Part shown: in pieces, positions 8,834-18,037 of the stretch
Position numbering within the stretch: the stretch's first letter is position 1
How the letters are laid out: every line of letters begins with the position of its first letter
Translations under genes and position numbers: made by a program
From: MPNP01 sp026710155
GTDB lineage: Bacteria; Pseudomonadota; Alphaproteobacteria; Rhodobacterales; Rhodobacteraceae
DNA: 64,000 bases
Reading direction: 5' to 3'
Assembly: GCA_965200885.1 (NCBI GenBank)
Contig: OZ241737.1
Span: 434,001-498,000 of the forward strand
Notes under the pieces: model-generated
Databases searched by the model: none
What the model saw: the letters and a program-made list of their open reading frames with translations, nothing else
What the model was told of the DNA's origin: nothing

Positions 8834-10180
8834 TCAAGCCACTACTTCTTCAATCCTGGCTCCAATCCCAGCCATCAATTCTACAAATTGTGGAAAACTT
8901 GTGTTTATGGCACTCCCGTCATCCACTTTAATGGGGTTATTTGACGTTAAGCCAAGACATAGAAAACTCATCGCTATCCGATGATCAAAATAGGTTTTTA
9001 CGGTTGTATCGCCTTTGACTGATCCCCTACCCTTACCATGAACCACAAAACCATCATCGTATTCGGTAACATCTACACCACAGGATTCCAAGCCTTGGAC
9101 CATGGCGCTTATTCGATCGGTTTCCTTAACTCTTAATTCCTTGACCCCTCGCATGATCGTATCCCCTTCAGAGACTGCAGCTACAGCTGCAAGTATTGGG
9201 TATTCGTCTATCATTGATGGTGCTCTCTCTGGTGGGACCTCCATACCCTTTAGATCTGATGATTTGACATGAATATGTGCCAATGGTTCGCCAGAACTGT
9301 TTTCAATCTGTTCGTAATGTAGATTGGCCCCCATTTCTTCAAGGGTCTTAAACAAACCTATTCGGGTTGGATTCATACCAATATTCCTGACAGTTATAGA
9401 GGAGTCCTCAACGATCAAGCCCGCTGATATGATAAATGCTGCCGATGATGGATCACTTGAAACTTCCAATTCTAGGGGATTCAATTCAGCATACCCATCC
9501 ACGGTTATGGCTGTTCCTTCGTCACTTTCCTGGATTTCAACGCCAGCCCCGAATGCCTTCAGCATTCTCTCGGTATGATCTCTTGTTTCCTTTGGCTCAA
9601 TAACCGTGGTTTTGCCCGGTGTATTCAAACCTGCCAATAATACTGCTGACTTTACCTGGGCTGAAGGTATGGGAAGTTTATACACAATTGGAACAGGTTC
9701 ATCTGTACCAACAACAGTCATGGGCAGGAAGTTACAATTTCGTCCGTGGAATTCAGTACCGAATTTGGACAGGGGTTTTGTAATTCGGTTCATTGGTCGT
9801 GACCTGAGAGAGGAATCACCTGTGAATGATGCCGTTATGGGATTGGTTGAAACAGCTCCAATCAACAAGCGAACTGCAGTACCCGAGTTGCTGCAATCGA
9901 TGAAATTGTTAGGTTCAAGGAATCCACCGGTTCCGACACCAAAAATGCTGTAACTTCCTTTGGAATGACGTACAACGGTTGAACCAAGAAGTGCTACCGC
10001 ATTCAGGGTCGCGAGGACATCATCAGACTCCAGCAAACCCTTGATTTTGGTTTCTCCTACAGACAATGCACTTAGTATAGCGGCACGATGCGAGATAGAC
10101 TTGTCTCCTGGAATGGAAACACTTCCTTTCAATTTGGTTGATGGAACTCCCATCAAGGGTTTTTGTTCACCTGAATTCAT
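8834..10180 (-). CDS. aroA: 3-phosphoshikimate 1-carboxyvinyltransferase (EPSP synthase)
   Basis: Sixth step of the shikimate pathway: joins PEP and shikimate-3-phosphate. Motifs: PGDKSISHRAAILSALS near the N-terminus (shikimate-3-phosphate contact Lys/Ser), NSGTAVRLLIGAV, SAQVKSAVLLAGL, the ETRDHTERML segment, IDEYPILAAVA with the catalytic Asp, and KETDRISAM. The 448 residues match class II-like alphaproteobacterial enzymes (an Ala replaces Gly in the SGTAVRLL region). In most alphaproteobacteria aroA lies immediately upstream of cmk on the same strand; here it is inverted and 3.9 kb of decayed DNA separates them. Confidence 0.95.
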   Translation of the reverse strand: MNSGEQKPLMGVPSTKLKGSVSIPGDKSISHRAAILSALSVGETKIKGLLESDDVLATLNAVALLGSTVVRHSKGSYSIFGVGTGGFLEPNNFIDCSNSGTAVRLLIGAVSTNPITASFTGDSSLRSRPMNRITKPLSKFGTEFHGRNCNFLPMTVVGTDEPVPIVYKLPIPSAQVKSAVLLAGLNTPGKTTVIEPKETRDHTERMLKAFGAGVEIQESDEGTAITVDGYAELNPLELEVSSDPSSAAFIISAGLIVEDSSITVRNIGMNPTRIGLFKTLEEMGANLHYEQIENSSGEPLAHIHVKSSDLKGMEVPPERAPSMIDEYPILAAVAAVSEGDTIMRGVKELRVKETDRISAMVQGLESCGVDVTEYDDGFVVHGKGRGSVKGDTTVKTYFDHRIAMSFLCLGLTSNNPIKVDDGSAINTSFPQFVELMAGIGARIEEVVA

Positions 10181-10315
10181 ACAATGGTGTCCTGGAAAGT
10201 GAATATACCTGAATTATTATTGACCACAGATATAGGAAAATCATGTGTCTTAAATGTTAATTATCATCAAATATAGGTTCAAAATTTTCAAATGTCACAA
10301 TCGCTTCATTTGTTT

Positions 10316-10558
10316 TCATTTGCTGTTCATACCAGGATTAGCCTCTCGGCGTTTGATTCTAGCTATCTCCTCTTGGCCAAACTTCTGGTTGATATGGCTG
10401 AGTTCACTGTAGGCTACTTTCACATCTTCAAGTCCAAGCTTGCATCCCCGGACAGGAATCGTTTTCTGAAATGTTCGTATCGGACCCCTTTGCAGTACCT
10501 CCATCCCTTTATCCTTGCTGAAATCTTCTAATTGCGCCGTTTTATCATTGTACCCCAT
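10316..10558 (-). CDS. Hypothetical 80-residue protein
   Basis: A hydrophilic 80-residue frame starting at ATG 10558, with segments such as KVAYSELSHINQKFGQEEIA and a lysine/arginine-rich end. It overlaps the last codons of the HEPN-like relic just upstream, in another frame. It could be a real small downstream partner of that module or a leftover of the same decayed locus. No family recognised and no strong ribosome-binding site, so confidence is low. Confidence 0.3.
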   Translation of the reverse strand: MGYNDKTAQLEDFSKDKGMEVLQRGPIRTFQKTIPVRGCKLGLEDVKVAYSELSHINQKFGQEEIARIKRREANPGMNSK

Positions 10559-10704
10559 ACAGCAAATGCAGTTCGGTCTCTTGGTTCTGATTGTTGTAAT
10601 TTTTTGATGGTATCTTCAGCAGTATCAAAGTCGTTAAGAATCCCATTCCGTGCAAGTATACACAGAGGGTTAAAGTTACCTGATAGAAATTTTCCTGAAG
10701 TACT
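10528..10704 (-). pseudogene. Relic of a HEPN-like gene (C-terminal piece), paralogue of the gene at 37.1 kb
   Basis: A 59-codon open stretch without a start codon encodes FNPLCILARNGILNDFDTA and then EPRDRTAFAVW. It aligns with the end of the intact HEPN-type protein at 37144-37596, which reads YDPLCKLNRSDVLIDIANAE and DLRNRTAFAVW. A stop lies immediately upstream (10705-10707) and no N-terminal HEPN helix can be found, so this is a truncated paralogue. It lies in the decayed zone between aroA and cmk, next to brnTA. Confidence 0.6.
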
Positions 10705-10729
10705 TCAAATTTGAATGCTGTATCCTGAA

Positions 10730-11044
10730 TTATGAGCTGGTACCTTCCTCGGCATGGGCCAGCATGTAGCTTCGTAAGACCGCATTAATGCGGGTCTGGT
10801 AGCCCTTTCCCTGGGCCTTGAAAAAGTCGATGACATCGGCATCCAGCCGTACCGATATGGGTTGCTTAGGCCGGGGCATGGCAACCTGCATGCGGGACCA
10901 ATCGATGGTACCCTCTTCCGGGTCGGGTTCCGGCTCAATCCCAGCGGCTTTCTCCCGGGCCAAGGCCTCCCAGTCAGTCTGGTCATCTCCCTTGTTACGG
11001 AGAGCTTCCTCCAGAGTCATTGTCCTGATATCTTCTTTGTTCAT
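10730..11044 (-). CDS. brnA: BrnA-type antitoxin
   Basis: Antitoxin of a type II BrnT/BrnA toxin-antitoxin pair. The C-terminal 40 residues carry the family signature KQPISVRLDADVIDFF followed by KGYQTRINAVLRSYM, a ribbon-helix-helix DNA-binding fold. The acidic N-terminal half (EPEPDPEEGTIDW) is the toxin-binding part. 104 residues. It starts inside the end of brnT (49-nt overlap), the standard toxin-first order. BrnA with BrnT usually represses its own promoter; a candidate operator lies at 11357-11378. One of the few intact genes in the decayed aroA-cmk interval. Confidence 0.88.
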   Translation of the reverse strand: MNKEDIRTMTLEEALRNKGDDQTDWEALAREKAAGIEPEPDPEEGTIDWSRMQVAMPRPKQPISVRLDADVIDFFKAQGKGYQTRINAVLRSYMLAHAEEGTSS

Positions 11045-11282
11045 CTTCCTTCAACCTCCGGGCCGATATGATCCTCTTTCTTGAACCCCGCCAAGTCCAG
11101 ACCACCATGATCATCCAACCGTTCAGTTCTCCTATTGTAATCCATCTTTCCTCGCCCCAGTAACCTGAAGGGACATGAACCGATGGTTGTTCAAAAATCC
11201 TGATTGCACCCCTGAAGTCAATCCTGTGTTTTTCCAAATTTATAAGACGTTTGTTTTCGTCCCATTCGAATTGGTCTTTCAT
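10995..11282 (-). CDS. brnT: BrnT-type toxin (RelE-like ribonuclease fold)
   Basis: Ribonuclease toxin of the BrnTA system. The family N-terminus FEWDENKRLINLEKHRIDF is clear; the middle has ERWITIGELNGWMIMVVWTW, and the catalytic-type basic end is RIISARRLKEDEQRRY, all as in BrnT. 95 residues from ATG 11282, with AGGA 9 nt upstream; a TTG two codons earlier is possible. It overlaps brnA downstream by 49 nt, so the two are co-translated. Intact, hence likely active or recently active. Confidence 0.88.
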   Translation of the reverse strand: MKDQFEWDENKRLINLEKHRIDFRGAIRIFEQPSVHVPSGYWGEERWITIGELNGWMIMVVWTWRGSRKRIISARRLKEDEQRRYQDNDSGGSSP

Positions 11283-11356
11283 GAACAAAGTTCCTTTCCT
11301 TGTTTATGTTATGGTAGTTTTTCATTTCAATCTCTCCTATAGACCTATAAATTTGT

Positions 11357-11378
11357 GGTTATATAATATGTATATACC
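11357..11378 (-). promoter_or_regulatory. Candidate brnTA promoter/operator
   Basis: An AT-rich imperfect inverted repeat, GGTTATATA / TATATACC, overlaps a TATAAT-like box about 75 bp upstream of brnT. Position and symmetry fit the autoregulatory site expected for a BrnA ribbon-helix-helix repressor. The rest of 11283-11646 shows no gene. Confidence 0.35.
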
Positions 11379-11649
11379 TATTGTCATTAAATCAACCTTG
11401 ATCTGAATAAAATAATAGAAATTCACCCAAAAGGGATACGGAGACGCCCCATTCAGTAAAAAATAATAATCGGGAAACTGCTAAAGATTTCACTCCCTCA
11501 CCACTCCACGTCAAACACCTTCAGGCAGGCGCTAGCCCGGTAAGAATTGTCCCTGGTAATGTTAAAGATTAAACATCAATTGTATAGTTTTTTCTGGGTA
11601 AGATCAGGTACAGACAATGATATATTAATGTCGGAAAGTAAGTTCATTG

Positions 11650-12654
11650 ATGAATAAAGACAAAATTACCAATACAGAGAAACTAGAGGTATCCAAGAAT
11701 AACTCGGAGTTGTTTCATTATACCAATCTTGAGGCACTTAGGGGGATTTTGGAGTCAGGCACATTATGGGCTACGGATGCCAGATACCTCAATGATTCAT
11801 CCGAATTTCAATTGATGTGGGACAAGATCCTGCCATACTTTAATGACTATTATAGTAAAGCAGGACAGAAATTAAGGAACAATACGGACTTGATCAGGAT
11901 ACCTTTGCAAGATTTATAGCTCAAGATTCATTGAATACCACTCGAATTCTTAAATCCATCCTATCAGAAGAACTATCCGTCCCTTTATAGCTTGCTTCAC
12001 TACCCATAAGGACAAATACGTAAGGGAAACGGATTGCTCAGCCAGTGGCGTGGTTACGGCCATGACGGAGTAGCAATCGTTTTTAATAAATACAAACTGG
12101 AAGGATTGCTTCTGAAAGAGCAGAACCAGTACCAACTTTACCCTTGTTCATTGGAGCGTGCGGTTTACGACGAGTGCGAATGTAATTTGGTGAGTAGGTT
12201 TCCATGTCTTTTTGAGAAGCTGATGAAATTTGCTGGTGAATATGCTGCTAGATTAAATATGGAGAATGAGAGTATCCAAACAGCCATGATGGAATTAAAT
12301 ACAGAACTGTTTCTAGCAGCAGGACGCTTGAAGCATAGGGGTTTCGAGGTAGAAAATGAATACCGTATAATTTTCGGTATCTCCCAAAATAGCAGTATTG
12401 ACAAATTTTCTCATCAACCAATTAATCTTTCATGCCTATAAGAAGTCCACTTTAGAAAGGGGGAATGTGGTTCAATCCCCTACGTCAAACTTTTTGAGGA
12501 ATTAGGAGATCTGCCGATAACAAGGATACTGGTTGGTCCCTCAAGAAATCAGGAGGTCAATGTAGGCAAGGTAAGGGAATTGTTGCAAAATCTGGCAAGA
12601 GAACAAAATATACAATTCACAAGGTCTACGATTCCATATGTGAGCACGGCTTAA
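11650..12654 (+). pseudogene. DUF2971-family gene broken by several frameshifts
   Basis: The pieces read in order as a DUF2971-type protein. The first frame (from ATG 11650) has LFHYTNLEALRGILESGTLW and DARYLNDSSEF, the family N-terminus, and stops at 11917-11919. Frame-shifted continuation gives DTFARFIAQDSLNTTRIL and then FTTHKD. A further shift leads to LLSQWRGYGHDGVAIVF (12034 onward) and FEVENEYRIIFGIS, stopping at 12439-12441. A last shift gives ITRILVGPSRNQEVNVGKVR, ending at the TAA at 12652-12654. At least four frame changes or stops are needed, so the gene is dead. DUF2971 proteins are often found in defence-type accessory regions. Confidence 0.75.
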
Positions 12655-12729
12655 ACCTTGCCATTTGGGTCTGGTAACCTTACCCCTCCTTTGAGCAAGA
12701 ATCCAACCACGAAAAGAATATTATGTCTA

Positions 12730-13950
12730 ATGAGTAAATCCGGTTTGATTAGAAAGTACTATTGGGTTGCAGCACTGACACCATTAGAAGCCTTTCTTGC
12801 ACCGGTTGTGGTCGTCTTTTATCTTGATTATGTTGGCATTAATTTTGCGACTTATAGTCTATTCATTGCCTGTTTATTCATTTTAAATGCCCTTCTAGAA
12901 GTGCCCTTGGGAGCAGTTTCAGATTTCATTGGGCGTAGGAAAGCATTGCTGTTGGGAAATTTATTTGTTCGCTTTGGACTGTTAAGCATTGTACTTTTTC
13001 CGGGGAAGGAAGTCCTCTATTCAGCATCTGTGTTTATTTCAAGCGGTGGAACCCTTGCCAGTGGAAATCTCAACTCAATAGGTTATGAAGCGTTTCGCGA
13101 CGATGAAATGGAAAAGGAGGAGTTTTCTCGCTTTCTGGCAAAAATTTCCACACTGTCTATCTCAGCAATGGCTGTTGCAGCCCTCCTAGGTGGGATAGTA
13201 GCGTCAATCAACATAGCTTTGCCAATGTTCATTGATATCTTTCTCATAATGATAAAGACATGCATTGGTTTTTTCTTCTTTGCTGTTCTATAGCCCGATG
13301 AGGAGAAGAAGATTCAGAAACCAGAAAAACTACTTTTGTCTCGGGTAGAGTTGAACGAAGTAATCGGCATTCTTAAGACAGGTTCATTTGCAGTTGCAAT
13401 GCTATTGGGTGTGACGACCTTTGTACTCTTGCGTACCAGCCTTAATTTTTATCAACCCATGCTCAGTCTTAAAGGTATTTCAGAAACACAACTGGGTATA
13501 CTGTTTTGTACGGGAATCCTGGCCTCTGCGATGATATCGCGTGTTCTACTCAAGCATCTGCAGGTTGATCTCAATTTAAGGGCAGCCATTCTAATATTCC
13601 TTGGGTTGACAAGTGCTTCGGGTATCTTTTTCTGGTTGGATATTGGAAATAGTTCTCTGATTGTGGCAGGCTTTTTTCTACACCAGTTATTGCGTATTTT
13701 CGTTCCTGCGGTAACCATGTCTGAAATGCACCGTGCAATCCCTGACGGGCATGCAAGACGCACTACTATCATATCCGTCACCTTTTTTATCCAAGCCATT
13801 GTGGCTGCTTTGGTAGTCGCAGCAACAGGATTTCTGGCTGATCATGTTTTTAGTTATAATTTAACAATGGGCGCTCTCCACCTGAGTACATTAATCTTGA
13901 TTGGTATCATAGCTGTTTTAGGTAGTACAAGCAGGCCGGCAAATGCTTAA
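12730..13950 (+). pseudogene. MFS transporter interrupted by an in-frame amber codon
   Basis: Twelve-helix major facilitator protein. The first half (from ATG 12730) has the motif-A-like loop GAVSDFIGRRKALLLG between helices 2 and 3. The frame is stopped by TAG at 13291-13293 and continues in the same frame without a shift (PDEEKKIQKPEKLLLSRVE) through six more helices to 13950. One nonsense change therefore splits an otherwise complete gene of about 407 codons. Since the neighbouring DUF2971 gene is also dead, ordinary decay is the simplest reading. Substrate cannot be inferred. Confidence 0.8.
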
Positions 13951-14079
13951 AACACCTCACCAAGCAACACTATATTTGACAGACCATTGCCAATTCTCCT
14001 GTGATCATTGCTTTATTAATGATATGAGGAAATTCAGTACGAAAAATTTATGCCTATTAACTTTCAGGAATGACTGTCC

Positions 14080-14715
14080 ATGAAACCATTTGTTGTCGCA
14101 ATTGACGGCCCTGCAGCTTCGGGCAAGGGCACCATTGCAAGAAAGCTTGCAAAACACTTTGATTGGCCTTATCTCGATACGGGGTTGGTTTATCGGGCAG
14201 TAGCTAGGAATCTTGTCAAAAAGCAATTGGATCAAAATCCCCTGAATGCCGTTAGGGAGGCAAAAGACCTGAGTATAGAGGATTTGCAGCAGGACGGATT
14301 GAGGGCTCCGGAAATATCCCAGATTGCTTCCGTGGTTGCTTCCATTCCCGAGGTAAGGAAAACCCTGGTTGAATTCCAGCGCAGCTTTGCACGCAGGGAT
14401 GAGGGTGCCATACTGGATGGGAGAGATATCGGTACCGTAATTTGTCCAGATGCCGATATAAAGTTTTTTGTGACGGCAAACCAGGAGGTCAGAGCCAATC
14501 GAAGATATCAGGAACTCGTGGACCAAGGCGAAAAGGTAACCTATCAGGAGGTATTTGATATGCTTGTGGAAAGAGACCTGAGAGATTCCACCAGAAAAAA
14601 TGCCCCCTTGGTCCAATCTGAAGAGGCAATTTTGATTGATACCTCCAACCTGAACGCAGAACAATCAATTGAACTGGTGATTGCCAAGGTTGAACTTGGA
14701 TTAAGGGATACCTAA
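14080..14715 (+). CDS. cmk: Cytidylate kinase
   Basis: Phosphorylates CMP/dCMP with ATP. The P-loop GPAASGKGTIARKLA at residues 10-24 and the following YLDTGLVYRA are the Cmk hallmark; the later DGRDIGTVICPDA segment and the lid-region RYQELVDQG also fit. 211 residues, typical length. ATG 14080 has CAGGAA about 8 nt upstream. It is followed by rpsA after 97 bp, the conserved cmk-rpsA-ihfB order. Confidence 0.96.
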   Translation: MKPFVVAIDGPAASGKGTIARKLAKHFDWPYLDTGLVYRAVARNLVKKQLDQNPLNAVREAKDLSIEDLQQDGLRAPEISQIASVVASIPEVRKTLVEFQRSFARRDEGAILDGRDIGTVICPDADIKFFVTANQEVRANRRYQELVDQGEKVTYQEVFDMLVERDLRDSTRKNAPLVQSEEAILIDTSNLNAEQSIELVIAKVELGLRDT

Positions 14716-14812
14716 GTTAATAGTCCCTGCAAATTGCAGAAGCAGTATTAATTTTCAAGACCGTCGGAATCAACCGAGGGCCAGTAAAAACATTATTTAG
14801 GAGCTCAATTAA

Positions 14813-16495
14813 GTGCAACAAGAAAACACTATGGAGGAGTTTGAAACACTCCTTGATGAATATTTTACCCTTGAAAGTCCCAAGGTAGGGAATGTTGTAA
14901 AAGGCAAAATCTTAGCAATTGAATCGGGGCAGGTCATTATTGACATTGGTTCTAAGGTAGAAGGACGTATAGACTACAAGGAATTCACCGGACCGGGCAA
15001 CCTGGAAGAGATCAAGGTTGAGGATGAGGTAGATGTCTATTATGAAAGTGTTGAGAATGGCAGTGGACTTGCTGTCATTTCACGGGAAAGAGCTCGCCGT
15101 GAGGAAACTTGGGAGAGGCTACTCAAAGCCCATGAAAACAACGAAAAAATCGAGGGTTTCATTGTCAACCGCGTCAAGGGTGGATTTACGGTGGATCTGG
15201 GTGGAGTCATAGCCTTCCTGCCGGGTTCACAGGTAAATATCCGACCGATGCGAGATATCGAAACACTCATGGGAACCTTGGAAACATTTGCCATTCTGAA
15301 AATGGACCGGGACAAGAACAATATCGTTGTTTCAAGAAGAGCTATTCTTGAAGAAAGCAGGGCTGAACTGCGTGCTGAAATTGTCAATAAACTCACCGAA
15401 GGGGAAATAATTGAAGGCACCGTCAAAAACATTACCGACTACGGTGCATTCGTTGATCTGGGTGGTGTTGATGGATTGCTTCATATTACCGATATGTCCT
15501 GGGGTCGAATCAAACACCCTTCCGAAGTGGTCAGCATCAATAAAACCGTCAAGGTCAGGGTAGTCAGTATCAATCAGGAATCACAGAGAATTTCACTTGG
15601 CATCAAGCAACTCAGAGACGATCCCTGGCTTACTGTTGAGGAAAACTTTCCGGTTCAAACCAAGCACAAGGGTCATGTAACCAATATTACCGATTACGGT
15701 GCTTTTGTTGAACTAGAACCAGGTATAGAAGGGCTTATACATATTTCTGAAATGTCCTGGAGCAAAAAGAACTCTACCCCCAGCAGACTGGTTTCCACAT
15801 CCCAGGAAGTTGAAGTGATGGTACTGGACATAGACAAGGATAAAAGGAGGATTTCACTTGGTCTCAAACAGACCATGCCCAATCCCTGGCAGGAATTTGC
15901 CGAAAAATATCCTCGGGGCACCAGACTGGAAGGAGAAATCAAAAACATCACTGAGTTCGGGCTTTTTGTCGGGCTTGATTTCGATATAGATGGCATGATT
16001 CATCTTTCAGACCTCAGTTGGGACAAACCAGGCAGTGAACTTGTCAGCGAATACAATCCGGGAGATGTGGTCGAAGTTGTTGTTAGCGAGATTGATGTGG
16101 ACAAGGAAAGGGTAGCGCTTTCCATCAAGGATCTGGAAGCGGATCCGTTTTTGGAAGCAACCAGCGGGCTTTTCAAGGGTAAAACGGTCACGGTAAACGT
16201 CACCGAAATTCTTGATAATGCCATTGAGGTGGAACTCAAGGGAATTACCACACTCATCAAGCGAAACGATCTTGGCAAGGATATGGACAATCAACTTCCC
16301 AGTAAATTCAAGGTAGGTCAAGAGATTGAAGCCCAAGTCACCCATGTGGATTCTTCCTCAAGAAAGTTGGGGCTTTCCATCCGTCTGCTTGAAATGAAGG
16401 AAGCCAAGGAAGCCGTTGAAAAATATTCTTCCAATGATACTGGTGGACTTCTTGGAGACATTCTTGGAGAGGCTCTTGAAAGCAAGAATGAGTAA
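14813..16495 (+). CDS. rpsA: 30S ribosomal protein S1
   Basis: Large mRNA-binding ribosomal protein built from six S1 (OB-fold) repeats. Repeats are visible as GKILAIESGQVIIDIGSKVE, GFIVNRVKGGFTVDLGG, GTVKNITDYGAFVDLGGVDG, GHVTNITDYGAFVELEPGIE, GEIKNITEFGLFVGLDFDID and a degenerate sixth near VTVNVTEILDNAIEVELKG. 560 residues. The GTG start at 14813 is supported by AGGAG 9 nt upstream; the internal ATG six codons later is less well placed. It follows cmk and precedes ihfB. Confidence 0.96.
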   Translation: MQQENTMEEFETLLDEYFTLESPKVGNVVKGKILAIESGQVIIDIGSKVEGRIDYKEFTGPGNLEEIKVEDEVDVYYESVENGSGLAVISRERARREETWERLLKAHENNEKIEGFIVNRVKGGFTVDLGGVIAFLPGSQVNIRPMRDIETLMGTLETFAILKMDRDKNNIVVSRRAILEESRAELRAEIVNKLTEGEIIEGTVKNITDYGAFVDLGGVDGLLHITDMSWGRIKHPSEVVSINKTVKVRVVSINQESQRISLGIKQLRDDPWLTVEENFPVQTKHKGHVTNITDYGAFVELEPGIEGLIHISEMSWSKKNSTPSRLVSTSQEVEVMVLDIDKDKRRISLGLKQTMPNPWQEFAEKYPRGTRLEGEIKNITEFGLFVGLDFDIDGMIHLSDLSWDKPGSELVSEYNPGDVVEVVVSEIDVDKERVALSIKDLEADPFLEATSGLFKGKTVTVNVTEILDNAIEVELKGITTLIKRNDLGKDMDNQLPSKFKVGQEIEAQVTHVDSSSRKLGLSIRLLEMKEAKEAVEKYSSNDTGGLLGDILGEALESKNE

Positions 16496-16712
16496 ATCCC
16501 TGAAGTCGGAAGATTTGGCAATAAATGAATTAAGGTTTTGATTTATTGTTCGGAATTCCTTATTCTGGATTACATTCGGATCCGAAACTGGCAAAAAAAA
16601 TGGGGCATACATGCCTTGTTGGCCTGGACTTACTCCACTTCGGATTGACCTGTAAAAATGCCTTGGACGGACTTGTGCTGAACCTATACCGATAATTAGC
16701 GAGGAAAATGGT

Positions 16713-17006
16713 ATGAATCGTTCTGATATTATCAAGAATCTATCATCTGAATTCGATTCCATTAACAACAAGGTTGTTGAAGAGATGGTTAAGACTGTTT
16801 TTAATGAAATAAGCAACGCCCTGGCCGAAGGGAAATCCGTACAGTTGAGAAAGTATATGAACTTTTCAACCAAACTGGATCATCACACCATGAGAAGAAA
16901 TCCCAAGACCGGTCATACCTTCAGGGTTAAGAAATGCAAACGGGTTACATTCAAACCCGGAATAAAATTGAAGACGTCTGTGAGAAACTACAACACGGAT
17001 AGCTGA
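16713..17006 (+). CDS. ihfB: Integration host factor beta subunit
   Basis: DNA-bending HU/IHF-family subunit that pairs with IhfA. The 97-residue sequence starts MNRSDIIKNLSSEF and carries the DNA-minor-groove arm region RRNPKTGHTFRVKKCKRVTF with the intercalating Pro, followed by KPGIKLK. GAGGA lies 7 nt before ATG 16713. The position after rpsA and before lapA is the usual alpha- and gammaproteobacterial location of ihfB and separates it from generic HU. Confidence 0.92.
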   Translation: MNRSDIIKNLSSEFDSINNKVVEEMVKTVFNEISNALAEGKSVQLRKYMNFSTKLDHHTMRRNPKTGHTFRVKKCKRVTFKPGIKLKTSVRNYNTDS

Positions 17007-17013
17007 ACTGAGT

Positions 17014-17358
17014 TTGTTTGTGCGGTATTTAAAATACTGTTTTTTGATATTTCTTGGTGTAATCCTTTGCTTCATGGCACTTGCCAACAGAGATCCCGTT
17101 ACACTTCGTCTTTTACCTGATTCCCTGACACCCATCTTTGCCACCCCGGTTGTTGTTGTACCTACATTTATTGTCGTTCTGGGGGGAATTATCTTTGGAT
17201 TGTTCATTGGATTCTTCTGGGAATGGTTGCGTGAACATCAACACCGTTCGAAAGTAATCAAAAAGGATAGACAAATAAGGGAATTGGAGCGGGAAGTTTC
17301 AGGTTTGAAAAAAAACAAAACCTCAGAGGATGAGATACTGGCCCTTCTGGAAAAATGA
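17014..17358 (+). CDS. lapA: LapA-family (DUF1049) inner-membrane protein
   Basis: Small two-helix membrane protein of the LapA/YciS family, which in enterobacteria acts with LapB in lipopolysaccharide control. Helix 1 is about residues 8-25 and helix 2 about 47-68 (VVVPTFIVVLGGIIFGLFIG), with the conserved NRDPVTLRL segment between them and the FFWEWLREHQHRSK exit; a coiled-coil-like charged C-terminus follows. The start is TTG 17014 or GTG 17020. It directly follows ihfB (7 bp) and runs into trpF. Confidence 0.82.
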   Translation: MFVRYLKYCFLIFLGVILCFMALANRDPVTLRLLPDSLTPIFATPVVVVPTFIVVLGGIIFGLFIGFFWEWLREHQHRSKVIKKDRQIRELEREVSGLKKNKTSEDEILALLEK

Positions 17359-17380
17359 TTTGCAGGGAAAATTTAACCAA

Positions 17381-18037
17381 TTGAAAGTCAAGATTTGCGG
17401 TTTGTCTACGCCCAAAGATGTTTCTACAGCGATTGAAGCAGGTGCCGACTTGGTCGGGTTTGTTTTTTTTCCAAAATCTCCAAGGAATATCTCCCTCGAA
17501 CGGGCCTCGTCCCTATCATCCTTGGTTCCCTCGAATGTAAAGAAAGTCGTTCTTGTGGTGAATCCGGAGGATTTCTTTCTGGAAAAGATCATGACCGCTG
17601 TCGATCCTGACATGATTCAGTTGCATGGCCATGAAAAGGTATCAAGGGTTTCAGAGATTCGTGACTTGTTCAACCTGCCAATCATGAAGGCGGTTGGAAT
17701 CAGGAACAGGAACGATTTGGGGGTTCTCAATGAATATTCTCACGTTGCAGATCAATTATTGGTTGATGCCAAACCGGTAGAGACGAATTCACTGCCGGGT
17801 GGTAATGGCATAGCCTTTGATTGGAAATTGATTTCCGAATTTGACTGGGAGTTACCCTGGATGTTGGCTGGAGGGTTGAATTCAAGCAATGTTGCAACAG
17901 CCGTCAAATTGACTAATGCAAAACAGGTGGATGTATCTTCGGGTGTTGAAAAAAGCCCTGGAATCAAAGATCCCGAGGCAATTAGAAAATTTATTACAGC
18001 AGCAAAGGCAAATGACAATGGACCAGAATCTGATTAA
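17381..18037 (+). CDS. trpF: Phosphoribosylanthranilate isomerase
   Basis: Tryptophan pathway enzyme that isomerises phosphoribosylanthranilate. The N-terminal catalytic motif KVKICGLSTPKD with the general-base Cys is present, then ADLVGFVFFPKSPR, IQLHGHE, LLVDAKP, and MLAGGLNSSNV with the phosphate-binding glycine loop. VDVSSGVEKSPGIKD closes the barrel. The frame is open from ATG 17330 inside lapA, but the family normally begins a few residues before KICG, so TTG 17381 is preferred. It overlaps trpB by about 20 nt. Confidence 0.92.
   Translation: MKVKICGLSTPKDVSTAIEAGADLVGFVFFPKSPRNISLERASSLSSLVPSNVKKVVLVVNPEDFFLEKIMTAVDPDMIQLHGHEKVSRVSEIRDLFNLPIMKAVGIRNRNDLGVLNEYSHVADQLLVDAKPVETNSLPGGNGIAFDWKLISEFDWELPWMLAGGLNSSNVATAVKLTNAKQVDVSSGVEKSPGIKDPEAIRKFITAAKANDNGPESD

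Noticed and set aside
13291..13293. Pyrrolysine-type amber readthrough in the MFS gene
   Set aside because: Pyrrolysine does not occur in MFS proteins, the MttB homologue here has no amber codon, and adjacent genes are also decayed; a nonsense mutation is simpler.
14005..14664. 219-residue minus-strand frame over cmk
   Set aside because: Shadow of cmk; the plus strand encodes a complete cytidylate kinase with all motifs.
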